Shown piece after piece: positions 51,261-63,850 of a stretch of DNA of 64,000 nucleotides. This DNA comes from Cymbidium sinense. Its lineage: Eukaryota > Streptophyta > Magnoliopsida > Asparagales > Orchidaceae. Made by a program: the position numbers and the translations under genes. The stretch spans positions 160,689,983 through 160,753,982 of the forward strand of contig CM038216.1 of the NCBI GenBank assembly GCA_021442155.1. The letters are read 5' to 3'. Each line of letters starts with the position of its first letter. The first letter of the stretch is position 1. The notes beneath the pieces are model-generated. The model was not told where the DNA came from and did no database searches. It was given only the letters and a program-made list of their open reading frames with translations.

Positions 51261-54200
51261 GGAATACCATCAATGATAGTCAACCTAGCCAACACTACCC
51301 TTCCCATGACCATTAGAATGTTGAAAATTTGCCTCCATCGGCTCCATGTCTACTATAGGCACTAGACCAAACTCTTAAGAAAATTCACCAGTAGGTGCCA
51401 CTCTACATTGCACCAACATATCGTAGCCTACCAATTTGTAGCTCCTCCAAATCATAAGTTTATAATGTGTATTTATATCTTATGGTCATAAAATTAATAA
51501 ATAACCTAGTGAGAACAAAATAATTTCAAGCTAAGAAAAGAAAATCATAAATGTACATTACATAAAATGCATGTAAACTAAACACAAACCTTGTATCATC
51601 ATAGGCCATCAAACTCATCTAAGTACACTTCAATGTTACATGCTAGTTATTCATGGACAAGATGCTCATTCCACCTGTAAGTAATACAACTATTAATTGT
51701 TTATGAATGAAACATCTATAAAGTATAATTTATAATGCATATTGAAAGACATACCTAAAACCAATGCTCTTTGATGTGGGTATGAGTCCAATTGAAAATC
51801 TATTAGATGTACATCTCATATTGACCATGAGGCTTAGTAGCCTTTATTAGCTCTATATAATCTCAACCACTTAAGGGTAAAACTTTTCCCATATGAATGT
51901 ATGATTATCTCATTATCAGTCATGGACATGACTTCCACCATTGTGGCCACATTTGTATATGTGGGGATGAAGCTTTGAAGTCTTGTTTACATAATAAAAT
52001 TTATTGAGAATTTGTTTAGATAAAAAAATGCAATTTATTGCACCTTAAATTATCAATACCACTTTTTTCTTTAGTTATTTCTACCACTACAAATAATGCG
52101 ATTGCCTACTTTGAAGAAGAAATTGTCTCCCAAAAAACTACTTAGCATACTCTTATCAAAAATTTACTAAATATAAGTTAAGATAGCCACCCTTTCTATC
52201 TCATACTCTAGTTCTACATAAATTTTGAAAACTAAATAGTTCTTAATCACAAGTCTTAACAAATGAAGTCATAAATGATAGTTTGATGAATTTGTCATAT
52301 TAAACTCATTTATTCTTTTTTTTAGGTCAATAAAATTTTTCAATCTCCACCAATAATTTAAAGACTCTTATAATTATATCACTTTTAAACAATTTGTTTG
52401 ATAATCTTCTTTGATAAGTTTCTCAAGTTTGGGTTCTAAACCTTCTCTTCTATTCTAGTTTGCTCTTTTGATATCTTAATTTATTTTTCATAATCAGCAA
52501 AAAAAAATTGATATGACACCTAGAACCTTTTCAACTATTTTTTTAGCTTGATTTTGATAAATTGCTTATTCATTCTTGCTCATTCAAGAATATAAATTGA
52601 CAATGTTGAGCTTATAAATAGAAATTTAATTTATTAACTTTCCAAAAAAAATTTATTATAAATACTTTGAGAATTAATTCATTGGGGACATCATAGTGAA
52701 ATCTTTATGGTTTTTTACTATTGTTGTCAGGGTCCATATTTCAAGCTTAGATTTTTTCCACCATAAAATTTAAACCACCAAAATATTGTTTAGACTTTAG
52801 TTCAATCGGTAATAGTGTCATTATGTTGAGCTCCAAAATATTAACCTTATGACAAATATTCTAACTTTTCAAATCTTCATAATGTGATGTTTAATAACTC
52901 AATACACTAATCTCAAAGTACTTCTTTAAGCTATTGATGAACTACATCAATAAAAGTACATCATTGCCACACACATGAAAATATATAGCCAAAAAGGCTA
53001 GGTAAATGATGATAATGATTATCTACCCTAATGAATAGATTAAAAGAAAATGACACAAACCATTTAGGATACTAAAATGTGACACATTTCTTTTTTGTAT
53101 GGATTACCCCTTTATGTTGCTACATTCCCTTGAATTTGGACGATGGATTCTTTGATATGCTAATTTATGAATTTTTGCAAGTCATCTTTAAAATTACATT
53201 ATAGATCTTACCCAAAATCTTTTCTACCCTAAATTCCAACCTGATCATCAATATTAACAATTTATTGTCTCTTTGCTACAATGGTTGAAGACCTTTTAAC
53301 AGTTAATTTGTATTCATATTTTATGAACTATGTTGTTAAAACTATATGAACCACTACTTTTTCTTTAATTTTTTAAGTTCTATCATAGTTTTTATTTTTA
53401 TTTTAATTATGAAAGATATGCCAAGATATGTTGATATTTTTAAATCCTTCAACTCTTGCTTCCATTAACTCATTCTTATCAAAATATCTTAAGAATGTTG
53501 AACTCCTCCAAACATTAACTACTTATAACTCATCATTCATTATAGCATCATTTTCTTTTTTTTCAAACTCCATTTCATCATTTTATGAAGACATTCCCAT
53601 GAACAATTTATTAACTCTTTGATGATTAGGTGTCCATGGCTGAAAAGAGATGCGGGATTCTTTTGATAACTATTGAATTTCATAAACATATTTATTTAAG
53701 CTTTCGAGCTAGCATGACAAACTAATACAAATGGCATAACTAATGAAGCAAATAACTTGGGTCTCCAAACATTCTCCACTCTATGATGAAGGTGCCAAGG
53801 TTAATAGACCTATACTCTTCCAACTAGAAGGAGAAGTTAGAGTATGACTCTAAAGTCATCATAAGAAACATAAGAAAAAAAATTATTTTAATTTTAAAAT
53901 ATTTTAAATTTATATTGAATTATACTATTAAAATAAAAGAACTATTTTAATGTCAGTAATGCATATCATAAAATCAAAATGAATTTGAATTCCAATAAAT
54001 GAAAAAGTAACATGCACCTATAAAGCACTACCCTAAATGAACGTAAAAATCATCATCAATGAAGTTACCAAAAAAATTGAGAGAAAAATTAAATAAAACT
54101 TTTTAAATACTAATTTATTATTTAATACAATGAAAAGAATAATTTACATTTTTAAAAACTAAGAAAATTATTTTCCACACAAAATCATTTAATACTATGA

Positions 54201-56700
54201 TCAACTAGTTCCTAAAATGATCCAAGAGTAAGATCTATTAGTATGTGAGATGAATTTATTTCATTGTTTCCAAAGAGTTGGGTTTGGCACAATTTATTTG
54301 TGAATAAAATTAGGATTATGCTGAATTCACATAAATCCCAACTATCTTTCTTTATTTTTAATGGAATTATATTTTAAAGGTAGTTATCACCATTCTTTAT
54401 AATACTTTTATGTAAATTTTAATTTATTTGAGTACTTAAATTTTAGTTTGGTTATTTACTATAATTTAAATTTTCTAAAAATCATGCACAATGCCAAGCC
54501 CATTACAATTTTTTTCTTTTAATTTTAATTAAAACTTAAAACTTTATAATCCATTATTAAAATTATTTGAAAAAATAAAATAAAATTTTATTATGACTAT
54601 TTTTATTATTATCCTCATTTTTTCCTTCAAAAAAAAATGGCTAATAATATTACAAAGCTGACATTTAAATCTTGCCATGATGTGATCCTATTATATATAG
54701 TTAAAAGCCATCACTTAAGAACAAATAAACATATACCTACACATCCCATGGAGCACTCTATCTCTATTCTATGTTTTCTTGCATCATGGATTAATTAAAT
54801 CACCTAGGTTATTATTTAAAAATGTTCTAAGGTAGTGGCATTCTAGTTCCAAACAAGATTATAAGATCATTGAGTAGCTTTGACTTGTATAGTTAGATAT
54901 CTCTTTCCTCACCTTGTTTAGGCCTTTTTTTATTTTTAATGTCAATAACTATATATTATTTTATTGATCTCATTAGTAGATTTATCTATCTACAATTGAA
55001 CTTCATTTGTGATTAGAATACTTCTCTTAAAGATGGGTTTTATTATTGCAAAAAAGGGTCTCATTGTCAAGATAAGCCTACCACTTACATTGTAATGTGA
55101 TATCAAACTTCATAAGTTGGGATGAGAAATCCATAAAATTTTGATCAGCATATGTCCACCTTTTTTTACTCATTTCATACACAATGCTTTTTTAACCTAT
55201 TTCATCTTATTGACATATAAGGATTCAGAAATAAACTTTGTATATATTTCAATTGAGAATTTATTTATTTTTCTTTGTTAAAATAACTTAGTATGTACCT
55301 TATGATTAGACTTACTTTATAGAGCATAGAATATCCTTAATAGATAATAATTTTTAAACTAAATAGTATTAATCAAGAGTATCTTTTCAGATATTAAAAT
55401 TAATCTTAAGAGATATTGATGTAGCACAAAAGAGCAATAATGAAAAGATGGCATTAAACATGGAGGATCAATTACATAAAGAAAATGTATGATGTGATAT
55501 TAAAATTTGCGATATTTTATTTTATTTTTTTGATTTCATGTAGGCTTTGATTTATGTATTAGTTTATATATAAATTTATGTATTAATGTTGTATCAATGT
55601 GTTATTTGTGGATATATGAAAAGAGGCTTAAAATTGAATAAAATTATATTAAAAATATTATTTGCATTTAATAAATGTAAATTTACACATTTAATCTTGT
55701 ATTGGTTGGCCACCCGATATGTGGTAGAACTTATTGGATTGTTACAACTACTCTAATTCTAACTCAATTGACATGACTAGCGCCCCTTCTTTTTCTAACT
55801 TTGTGTGCATGTAAAAAGTGGTGTAAACAGTATATAATGATTATTTTTGTTGGAATGAAAGTTTGTTTACTATTTGAATGAAATTTGGAAGTAAGATTCT
55901 AAGGCATTTGGGCTTGGTGGTCGACCAACCAAAGAAGGGGATTTGGTGATTCTTAAAAGAAAGAGATTTGGTTGAATTTCCTTAAAGCTACTTTCATGTA
56001 TAGTCGAATTTCTTTAGTTGATATTTTCTTGAATTTCCTTTTTTTGTTTTACATATATCCTTTTCTCTAGGAAATTTAATCTCTCTAAATTTCATGCACT
56101 AAAAGATCTTCAAATTGAGTCTAGTTATGGTTGACTAGATTTAGAGTTGAGGAGATCTAACTATTTACATTTTCATTTGGTGTACCAAAACACTATAAAA
56201 TCCAGTAAAAATCTTCAAAATATATAGTTAACATAAATTTAGTACACATTTAAGTTTTAATTGGTCTTTAAAATCACTGTTTTCTTATGTTTAATCAACT
56301 CTAAGTGTGATATCAGTAAGTCAGCTAAATAGTTTTTTTAGTGACCAGTCTTTGATGAAATTCACAAAAACACCCAACTTAATGAACTTTCATGAAACTT
56401 TCTAGATCATAAGATGACATCCTTACTTAGAAATTTCTATTAATTTCATGTGATTTGGCTTCAAGAGGGAATTATAGTTATTTTAAGGTGTGTGCCTCTA
56501 ATTAATTTTGCATAATGATAGCATTTTTTTCAGATGTGGACATAGGCCATGTGGTGTTACTTAGCTATATCACCTAAGGGATATTTAATAATAATATTTT
56601 AGATAAATGAAACCAATAGAAAAATAATAGAAAAATAAAGTGCAAACAAGTAAAGAAAGCGAACATCAATGGTTTAGCCAAACCCTAAAAACTGTCCTAT
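51261..56700. other. AT-rich intergenic DNA, nothing recognised
   Basis: More than 5 kb in which I could identify no gene, RNA gene, tandem array or known element. Short open frames at 51,092-51,316 (overlapping the end of R2) and 53,428-53,622 have AT-driven composition and no motif. Confidence 0.6.
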
Positions 56701-56785
56701 GTCCATGGCTAGCCAACCAGGCTAGGAAGTTACTAAACTAAAGTTGAGATTACAAAAAATCTCTCGTACTCTCCCTCACGGGCTA

Positions 56786-56870
56786 GTGCAACCCAACACA
56801 TACTCTTGTTAATGATCAAGTACAACCCAACACAAACTTTCCTTAATGGGCAAGTACAACCCAACAAGAA
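56786..56870. repeat. 34-bp tandem repeat, 2.5 copies
   Basis: GT(G/A)CAACCCAACA recurs at 56,786, 56,820 and 56,854 with TTAATG-(G/T)CAAGT between. An open minus-strand frame here owes its repeated residues to this array. Confidence 0.8.
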
Positions 56871-59280
56871 ATCAAGACAAGCCAAAGAGAAAGATACAAG
56901 TCTAACTCTCAATTTTAAAATATTTTTGTAGTCTAAACCCAATCTATACTGATATTAAGTCAATTGAATATTAATGAAAAAGATAGCTCACTTTAACTTT
57001 GAATGAAATTAAGACAAGATCTTTAATCAAATGTTTAATGCAATTAAGTAACTTAATGTTGCTTAAATGATCTTAAGAAAGTTTGAAATGATTCTCTTGA
57101 ATGATTTTGAACTGCAAACTAAAATGCAACCACAAGAACTTTACTTTGAATTCTTTTTCACACAATCTAACTTTCACTAAAATGATAAATGTATTTGCTA
57201 TTTGAATAACTAAACAATCACTTGAATAAGGATTTGAATTATATCACATGAAAGCTATCACATAACATATGCATAAACCAATTGAATACAAGTAATCAAC
57301 AAGCACAAAATAATTTATGTAAAATTTTGTGTGGCCAACCAAATGGAGAAAGAGATGAAATAAGATGTTAAGCACAATCAAATTTAATCAACATATATTA
57401 AACTTTAAGCCAAAGGGATAAATAATTGATATTAAAATGATTAAGCACTTATGAAATTAATAACCTTTCAAAGAGACTTCAACCAAACAAGAAACAAAGG
57501 AAATATTCATTGATTATGCACAATATAAATTAATTTTCTTATGTTAGATTTAGGCCAAACAAGATATCAAAAGATTATCATGTAGTTAAGTCCTTACAAA
57601 TTAATCTTCTTATGTTTGTTCTTGGTCAAACAAAATCTAAAGATTATGTCATGAACAAACATAAGAAAATTTATATAACCTTATAAACTTCAAAGCCAAG
57701 AAGAAATAAAAGAAGTTTAAGAACTTAGTACCTTAGAAATTCAACACCAAGGAATTGTTGCTTTCAACCAAGGAAGGAATCACACAAAATCTTCACTTTT
57801 CCCAATCAATCTTCAAGCCAAATAAATGTCCAAGGTAAAGAGAAGAATGATGAGGAATGCTTGCACTTGAATCACCAAAAATCTCCAAGAATTGCTTTAG
57901 CAAGGATCGGCCAAGGGTGAGCAAGAGAGCGAGAAAGAGTTTTAAACTTTTTGGAACCTTTTTCAAGTTGAAATTAGTCTCTTAAATAGATGAGGGAGGA
58001 GTCTAGGGTCTGCCAAAAACTGATCCAATGAGAGGGAAATTGAATTGGCATCAATTTAAATTTTAAATTCAAGGGAGAAGGGATCGGCCAAAGAGATCTT
58101 CCATAGGCTCCTTTACAAATTTCTTTAAACCCAATAAGGAATGTTTGCTATGTGATTCATGGCTAAGGATAGAGGAATACTAGTAGGAAATTCAGCCAAG
58201 GAGATTTAAGCATGAAGGAGGGAGTTTTGAATAAAATAAATCAATGGAAAATCTTTCGGTGAAAAGGTTTCCTAAAATAAAAATTCTTAAAATAATACAT
58301 AAATCAATTTAGATCAAAGCTGATTGTATTCTATACTTTTTGAATGTTCAAAAAATATATAATTTTTTAAATTTTAAAGCATAGTGGTCGGCCTCCATTA
58401 AACTTTCCTAAAATAGGTCAAATTGGAAAAATGAAAGGAATTATTTTGAAAAAGAGGGCTGATTTGAATTTAAATTTAAAATAGCTTGAAATAGATTAAT
58501 TAGACTTGGGACATTCAACATATCATGCATAAATAAGTTTGAATTAAAGTATAATTCAAAAATAATTCAAATTCAAAAATTCAAATAAATAAATTTTAAA
58601 ATATGAAAAATGAGGGAAAATCTTATGAAAATGTTTTGAATGAATTTCACACAATTTATTACATGAAATGCATTAAAATATTTGGCCAAAATAATGTTAA
58701 GATGAAAATGATAATAAGAGAGAGAGAGGAAAGAATAATATGAGAGAGAATAAGATGAAAAAGGATAATTTTAGGATAATTCAATTTTCATGCACTAAAA
58801 ATTATAAATAAAAATTATGAACAGCATGGAAATGATTTAATAAAGTTTAAACATAATTTATGTTACTTTAACACACATTTAATAGAACTTATATCATGCA
58901 TTTAGTTCATACTATCCAAAATGGATAACTTAATGAATAATTGCAATATTAAGATATAGAAAAATATAAATAATTTTAGAATGATGAATCTAAAAATGAA
59001 TGAATCATTTATTTTAATTTAGTGAGCTTTTCATTTGCCATAATATGGTTCTTTAAAAAATTTCAACCTAGTCCATGTCTAGTAGCTTTATCAATTTGAT
59101 ATAACTAAAGAACTAGGAGTTGAAGAATTTTTTGCACACTTAAATTTAACTTGATTAGTAGCATTCAAGCATGTGTTATTTATCATCAAAATCAATCTCA
59201 TATGAGTTGGGGGCTCATGGACTCAACATGTGGGAGATCAAGTAAGTGTTGTAAGGTATATGGTAAAAGCAAGGGATGAA
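56871..59280. other. AT- and A-rich DNA without recognised genes
   Basis: Mostly A-rich on the plus strand. A GA-rich run (GAGAGAGAGAGG, then GAGAGAG) lies at 58,707-58,752. No coding similarity was found upstream of the protease relic. Confidence 0.55.
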
Positions 59281-59580
59281 GACTCGAGTAGAAAAAAATA
59301 TTTTTGTTAATATTTATGTGTTTTAAGGAGAAGAGAGCAAGCTCATGATAGATGGGGGAAGTGTTATGAATGTCATATCTACTCACACTTTTTCTACAAT
59401 GAAATTTAAGCAAGAACTATGTGAGTTGGATGAATCATATATCACTACCCATGACAATTATATGCCTTGTGCCTACTAAGATAGATAGTTGTGAAAATCA
59501 CATTTGGTGTGATGTATTATCAATGGACATAACACACATCTTATTAGGTAGATATTTTTGACCTCCACATATGTGTCATA
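59281..59580 (+). pseudogene. Ty3/gypsy aspartic protease relic
   Basis: EKNIFVNIYVF, then SKLMIDGGSVMNVISTHTF with the active site Asp-Gly-Gly at 59,351-59,359, matches 'IF---C---GKVC-LIIDGGS-TNVAS'. CELDESYITTHDNY follows where relatives have 'HP-PY---W'. After a frameshift near 59,465, ENHIWCDVLSMDITHILLGR at 59,492-59,552 matches 'DEVWCDVVPMD--H-LLGRPW'. This is the retropepsin-like segment of a gypsy polyprotein different from the Tat element. The match stops where the satellite array begins near 59,590. Confidence 0.75.
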
Positions 59581-59589
59581 AATCAAATC

Positions 59590-60400
59590 AAGCCTACAAA
59601 TCGAATTCGACGGACTTCGGAGGTGACAGTGCCCAAATTAAGGCTCAAAATGTACTAGACATCCCTGAAAATGATCGAAACGACCACCGATCGACAAACA
59701 GCCTTCGCCATCACATTCAGAATTCGAAATTAATTAAAATATAAATATTACAAAAATCTAATGATCAATTAATTGAGCGCTCGAGCTATCAAATTATTGA
59801 CGCGCATATCGAAGTTAGAAAACTGCGACGATGACCAAATGACCTCCATTCATAAAATTGATCACATCGTTAGCTATGAAATATTGAAATCTATCAAATG
59901 AGGCTATCTACGCTCAATTCGGATGAGCTTGTGCAAATGTCAAGTGATTTGAAGTGACAGCACGCAAATCAAAATTGAAATGCACTAGACGTCAGCGAAA
60001 TCAACTCAAATGACCTCCGAACAATGAACGAACTTTGCCATCGCATTTAGAATATTGAAATTAGTCAGGATATAAATATTTTACAACTTGATGAGCAACC
60101 GATCAAGTGCTCGAGTCATCAATGTGCCTGTATGCATATCAAGGTCAGGAGGCACCGACGAGAATCAAACGACATCTGTTTATAAAATTGATCATGTCAT
60201 TGGCTTCAAAATACTAAAATCTATTAAATAAGACTATTCGCACTCAATTCAGATGATTCTGCATGAAAATAGAGCGGTCAAAAGTGACGACATGCATATT
60301 GAGCTGAAATTGACTAAATTTGGCGCCGACTCGAACCAAATGGCATCCGATCGCGAAACAGATTGTGTCATTGCATTCAGAATAATGGAATTATCCTAAA
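59590..60400. repeat. Satellite-like tandem array, about 325-bp unit, 2.4 copies
   Basis: The unit has the order CTCAATTCGGATGA, GTGACAGCACGCAAAT, AAATG-ACTAGACGTC, AAATGACCTCCGA, TTTGCCATCGCATTTAGAAT, ATATAAATATTTTACAA, GATCAA--GCTCGAG-CATCAA, GCATATCAAGGT, ATAAAATTGATCA. GTGAC starts lie near 59,623, 59,956 and 60,272, giving spacings of about 333 and 316. Copies are considerably diverged. CpG is far commoner here than in the DNA to the left. Confidence 0.8.
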
Positions 60401-60483
60401 TCAATATATATTGACTATGTGTATTTATCGGTGTGAAATCCACATTAAAATCCTTTAATCAATAATGGAATTATCCTAAATCA
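60381..60483. repeat. 23-bp direct repeats flanking 57 bp
   Basis: AATAATGGAATTATCCTAAA plus TCA occurs exactly at 60,381-60,403 and 60,461-60,483, enclosing 57 bp that starts ATATATTGACTATG. It marks the right edge of the satellite. Confidence 0.85.
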
Positions 60484-60737
60484 CTATCACTACCCTCGCT
60501 TTCGGTCCTTTCTTGTTTTAGCGGAATCCCTCCCCACTTTCGTTTCTCCCATCTCCAGCCTTCCCATTTTAACCTGTTCTCATGAAAGTAGCCATAAACC
60601 GGCTCACCAACCCAACCCGACCCACAAACTGGCCCGTTCATGTAATCCGACCCTCATGCGACCCACTAGCGTCATAACCCACAGCCTAATCCATCCAACT
60701 TTCATCCTTTTGCTCGCCCGTCGGAAAGATTATCGCG
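60484..60737. other. GC-richer non-coding segment between arrays
   Basis: Pyrimidine-rich with several CCGAC/CCCGACCC words (60,600-60,700). It resembles the base composition of a 5' UTR or element end, but no downstream gene follows. Confidence 0.4.
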
Positions 60738-61190
60738 ACAAATTCTTCTTTCAATTTTTATATCAGCTTCCCTCATATAGTCCATTTTCTGCGTGTAAAT
60801 CGGGGAAGAATATCATCAAAAATTCTCTTCCTTCTAGCGTGCATCCCTCTTTGGTCATCCCATTTTCAAATCGCGAAAGAATATCATCAACATGAATTCT
60901 TCTTTCGATTTTCAGCATTTTAATATCCCATTTTTGCTGCACCAATCGGAAGAATATCGCGAATTCTTTCTTCAATTTTTGGTGTCGATTCCCTCGCTTT
61001 AGCTATCCCATTTTTACTACACCAAAAATCGGGGAAGAATATCATCAACGGGCAAATTCTTTTATCTATTTTCGGCGTCATTTCCCTCATTTTAGTCATC
61101 CTATTTTCACTCTGCCGTGAACGGGGGAAGAATATCATCAACAGGCAAATTCTTCTTTCAATTTTCGGCGTCGCACTCCTTGCCTTTCAT
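60738..61190. repeat. Minisatellite array, 65-95-bp unit, six copies
   Basis: The unit runs AAATTCTTCTTTCAATTTTC, GGCGTC, CCCTC--TTTAGTCATCCCAT, TTTTACT-CACCAAAAATCGG and GGAAGAATATCATCAACGGGC. Copies begin near 60,740, 60,818, 60,894, 60,959, 61,053 and 61,146; the second and third are shortened. Open frames on both strands in this stretch are by-products of the array. Confidence 0.85.
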
Positions 61191-61255
61191 TCCTAATTGC
61201 ATACTCTCGTTCTTTTTCTTTTGGCACAAAATGCAGAATATATTGGGATTTGTGA

Positions 61256-61366
<111 letters not shown>

Positions 61367-61369
61367 GTT

Positions 61370-61950
61370 TCTTTTCAGTTTGAGGTTTGAAGACCTGTGC
61401 TCAAAAGGCACGACAAGATGAAAAAATATAGCTTGGTGTGTAAGACACCACTCGCTATCTCAAAGGCGTCTTGAGTAACACTTATTAAATGTCATTCCCC
61501 CTAGATAAAATGCTGCTGAAATTTTGTCTAATTTCTAGACTTAGAAAAAAATGGGGGAGAAAAATATATTGCATTGTATGCCTTCTTTCAGGTCTAAAGG
61601 CCTCGTCGTGTTCAACACGAGATGAAAATATATGTGTACAGAACTCATTCATCAGATCAACAAGTAGTAAGAAATACCCAGGCATCCCCGATGATGACAG
61701 GGAGGCTGTCAAAATTTTGTCTAAATTAAAGACTTAGAAAAAAAAGGGAGGGAATGAATATATATTGCATTAATCTTCAGGTTTAAAGACCTCAAAAATC
61801 AGGCATGATGAGATGAAAATTTATGGTGTCATGAGACTTGCTCATATTCAAAAGGGTCACCAGGAGCAAAATATTCTGATGCACCCTACGGGGATGATCT
61901 GAGGTGTCAAAATTTCAAACCTTTAACTTAGAAAAAAGAGGGAAAGTAGA
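61370..61950. repeat. Tandem array, about 195-bp unit, three copies
   Basis: Each unit has TTCAGGTTTAAAGACCTC, GACGAGATGAAAATATATG, a variable middle with GATGA, TGTCAAAATTTTGTCTAA and GACTTAGAAAAAAA-GGGAG then ATATATTGCATT. Unit starts are near 61,374, 61,587 and 61,775, and the GACTTAGAAA element is near 61,538, 61,731 and 61,926. Moderately diverged, no coding role evident. Confidence 0.8.
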
Positions 61951-62149
61951 ATGACATGCGACAGGTATAAAAGCAAAATATAATAAAATAAAAGATGGCT
62001 GAAAAGCACTTATAAAATTTATCTGAGTAAAATTAAAAGCCCACTAAAGTTCCTAACTGCTCCCTTTCCAATGCCCTAAAGCCAACCCTTCAAACAAATG
62101 GAATAGAATAGGAGACTCCCCCTTGGCCTTATTTATAGAAATTAAAAGA
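61951..62149. other. Spacer between arrays
   Basis: AT-rich, no recognisable feature; contains CCCTTTCCAATGCCCTAAAG near 62,062. Confidence 0.5.
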
Positions 62150-62405
62150 AGTAATGAGGGGGAAAACAAATTTGAATAAAAGAGGGGGAAAATAAATTTG
62201 AATAAAAGAGAGAAAAAAATCAAATTTGAATAAAAGAGGGGTAAAATCAAATTTGAATAAGAGGGAAAAACCAAATTTGAATAAAAGAGGGGGAAAATCA
62301 AATTTGAATAATAGAGGGGGAAAATCAAATTTGAATAAAAATCAAATTTGAATAAAGTAAATTTGAATAAAGAGGGTAAAAATAAATTTGAATAAAAGAA
62401 TGGTA
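62150..62405. repeat. Short tandem array, about 27-bp unit, ten copies
   Basis: Unit AAATTTGAATAAAAGAGGGG plus GAAAATC. The core AATTTGAATAA occurs ten times between 62,169 and 62,394, with shortened units (14-17 bp) in the last part. The complementary strand gives a repetitive open frame (YSNLIFPLF) that is not a gene. Confidence 0.9.
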
Positions 62406-63164
62406 AAATGAGAACTACTTCTAGGAATAAATCATCTTCTTAAAATAACAAATTAAATTATCCTTTGAACATATAGCTCCAAAACGCCTTCTTCGCCATA
62501 GAATCTGCAACATTTTGTACAGGCAGACAGAAGGCGATACTAAATCAAAATCAACAAAAATCTTAGCACTTCCTTCAATCAAAAATTAAGAAATTTCATT
62601 CTAATTATGATGTTCAAAATCATTGATTTCATTAATTAGATGAAAATAGCTATCTTATAAATACACACGTATGTGACATAGAGATTTCATGTAAATTTTA
62701 ATGTCAAAAGGCACTGAGCTAAATTGGAATTAAATGAAAATACAAAATCAATCTCATAACTCAGAAATGAAAACTACATAAAGTCTTAAATACACCCGCA
62801 TAGGCCCCGACACTATGTTGAATGCTTAAATTCAAGTGTCGGATGTTCTGGATTGTTTAATTTAGTCTTAGGACTGGGTCTAGGATAACAAAATCTAAAA
62901 ATCTATAATAAGAGTTTTAAATCAGTAAAATATCTGAGAAATTGATTCTGTCAAGTGATAGTAGATCAAATCCTCTATTAGCAACTAAACAAAGTTGATA
63001 GGATCTATAACTCTTAAATATATTCTAATTAATTAATTTTTAAGTAGCAATTTGAAACTGCTTAAATAAAATTCTATCATTAAAAACTTAAATCAAAACT
63101 CAATCTATCCACCTTCGCTATTTGTGATAGTGAAAATTAAGAAAACTCACAAAGAGCTAATATT
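62406..63164. other. AT-rich spacer, nothing recognised
   Basis: No gene or array. A GC-richer segment at 62,785-62,850 contains CGCATAGGCCCCGACAC and AAGTGTCGGATG, whose GTGTCGG pairs with CCGACAC as a short inverted repeat. Confidence 0.5.
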
Positions 63165-63850
63165 AAATCAAGTGTTCTATTTATTTTATCAATCTCACGC
63201 AGTGGGGCGTGACGTGTCCTCTAACGCTGCTTGGCCAAGAGGCTCCACAGATGAAGCGTTATGACGAGTCCTGGTGTAGTTTGGCGGTCACTCCATTATA
63301 TAATGATCGAGCTTCGTGCTCCCCTGGCTTTGTCCTTTAAGTTGTGGATCATAGGGTATACTTGATAGGTCAAATAGCTCTCTGTCAACTAAAGTAGACT
63401 TAAGCCTATCTCCTTAGATAAACACGACCCCAAGTATACAAGGATTTTTTATCAAATCAAGTGTTCTGCTATGTTCACTCTCAATCAATCTCACGCCAAG
63501 GACGCGACTGTGTCCTCTAACCATGTGTGTCTTGGCCAAGAGTTCCATGGGATGAAGTGCTATGACCAGAGTCTTCCTCGATCTTGTAGTTTGGCTGGCC
63601 CATCCATTATATTATGATCATGATCATAGTCTGTGATGCTCCCAATGGCTTTGCCCTTTAAGTGGATCATAGATACTTGATAAGACAAATAGTCCTCACA
63701 ACTAAAGTAGACTTAAGCCCTCTCCTTAGACAAACACATGACCCCATGTCTACAATTTCTTGGATGACGTAACCCCGTGATCATAGGATCCTTCTGGGTC
63801 GACTACCTCCCAACTGACTAAGTAGACTGAACTAACGCCTGGATGACGGA
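63165..63850. repeat. Tandem repeat, 289-bp unit, two full and one partial copy
   Basis: Copies at 63,165-63,453 and 63,454-about 63,740 share AAATCAAGTGTTCT, CAATCTCACGC, GTGTCCTCTAAC, CTTGGCCAAGAG, GATGAAG-G-TATGAC, TGTAGTTTGGC, CATTATATAATGATC, TGCTCCC--TGGCTTTG, CAACTAAAGTAGACTTAAGC and CTCCTTAGA-AAACAC. A partial third copy (about 63,755-63,850) keeps GATCATAGGATCC, AACTGACTAAGTAGACTGAA. Copies differ mainly by small insertions. Confidence 0.85.

Noticed and set aside
59198..59413. Minus-strand 71-codon frame
   Set aside because: Opposite strand of the gypsy protease relic, which is clearly on the plus strand.
60656..61141. Open frames on both strands near 60.7-61.1 kb
   Set aside because: Generated by the minisatellite units; overlapping frames on opposite strands follow the repeat period.
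62053..62328. Minus-strand frame with repeated YSNLIFPLF
   Set aside because: It is a translation of the 27-bp tandem array, with no start context or domain.
63165..63850. Possible CRISPR-like array
   Set aside because: Units are 289 bp and repeated along their whole length, i.e. an ordinary tandem duplication in plant DNA.
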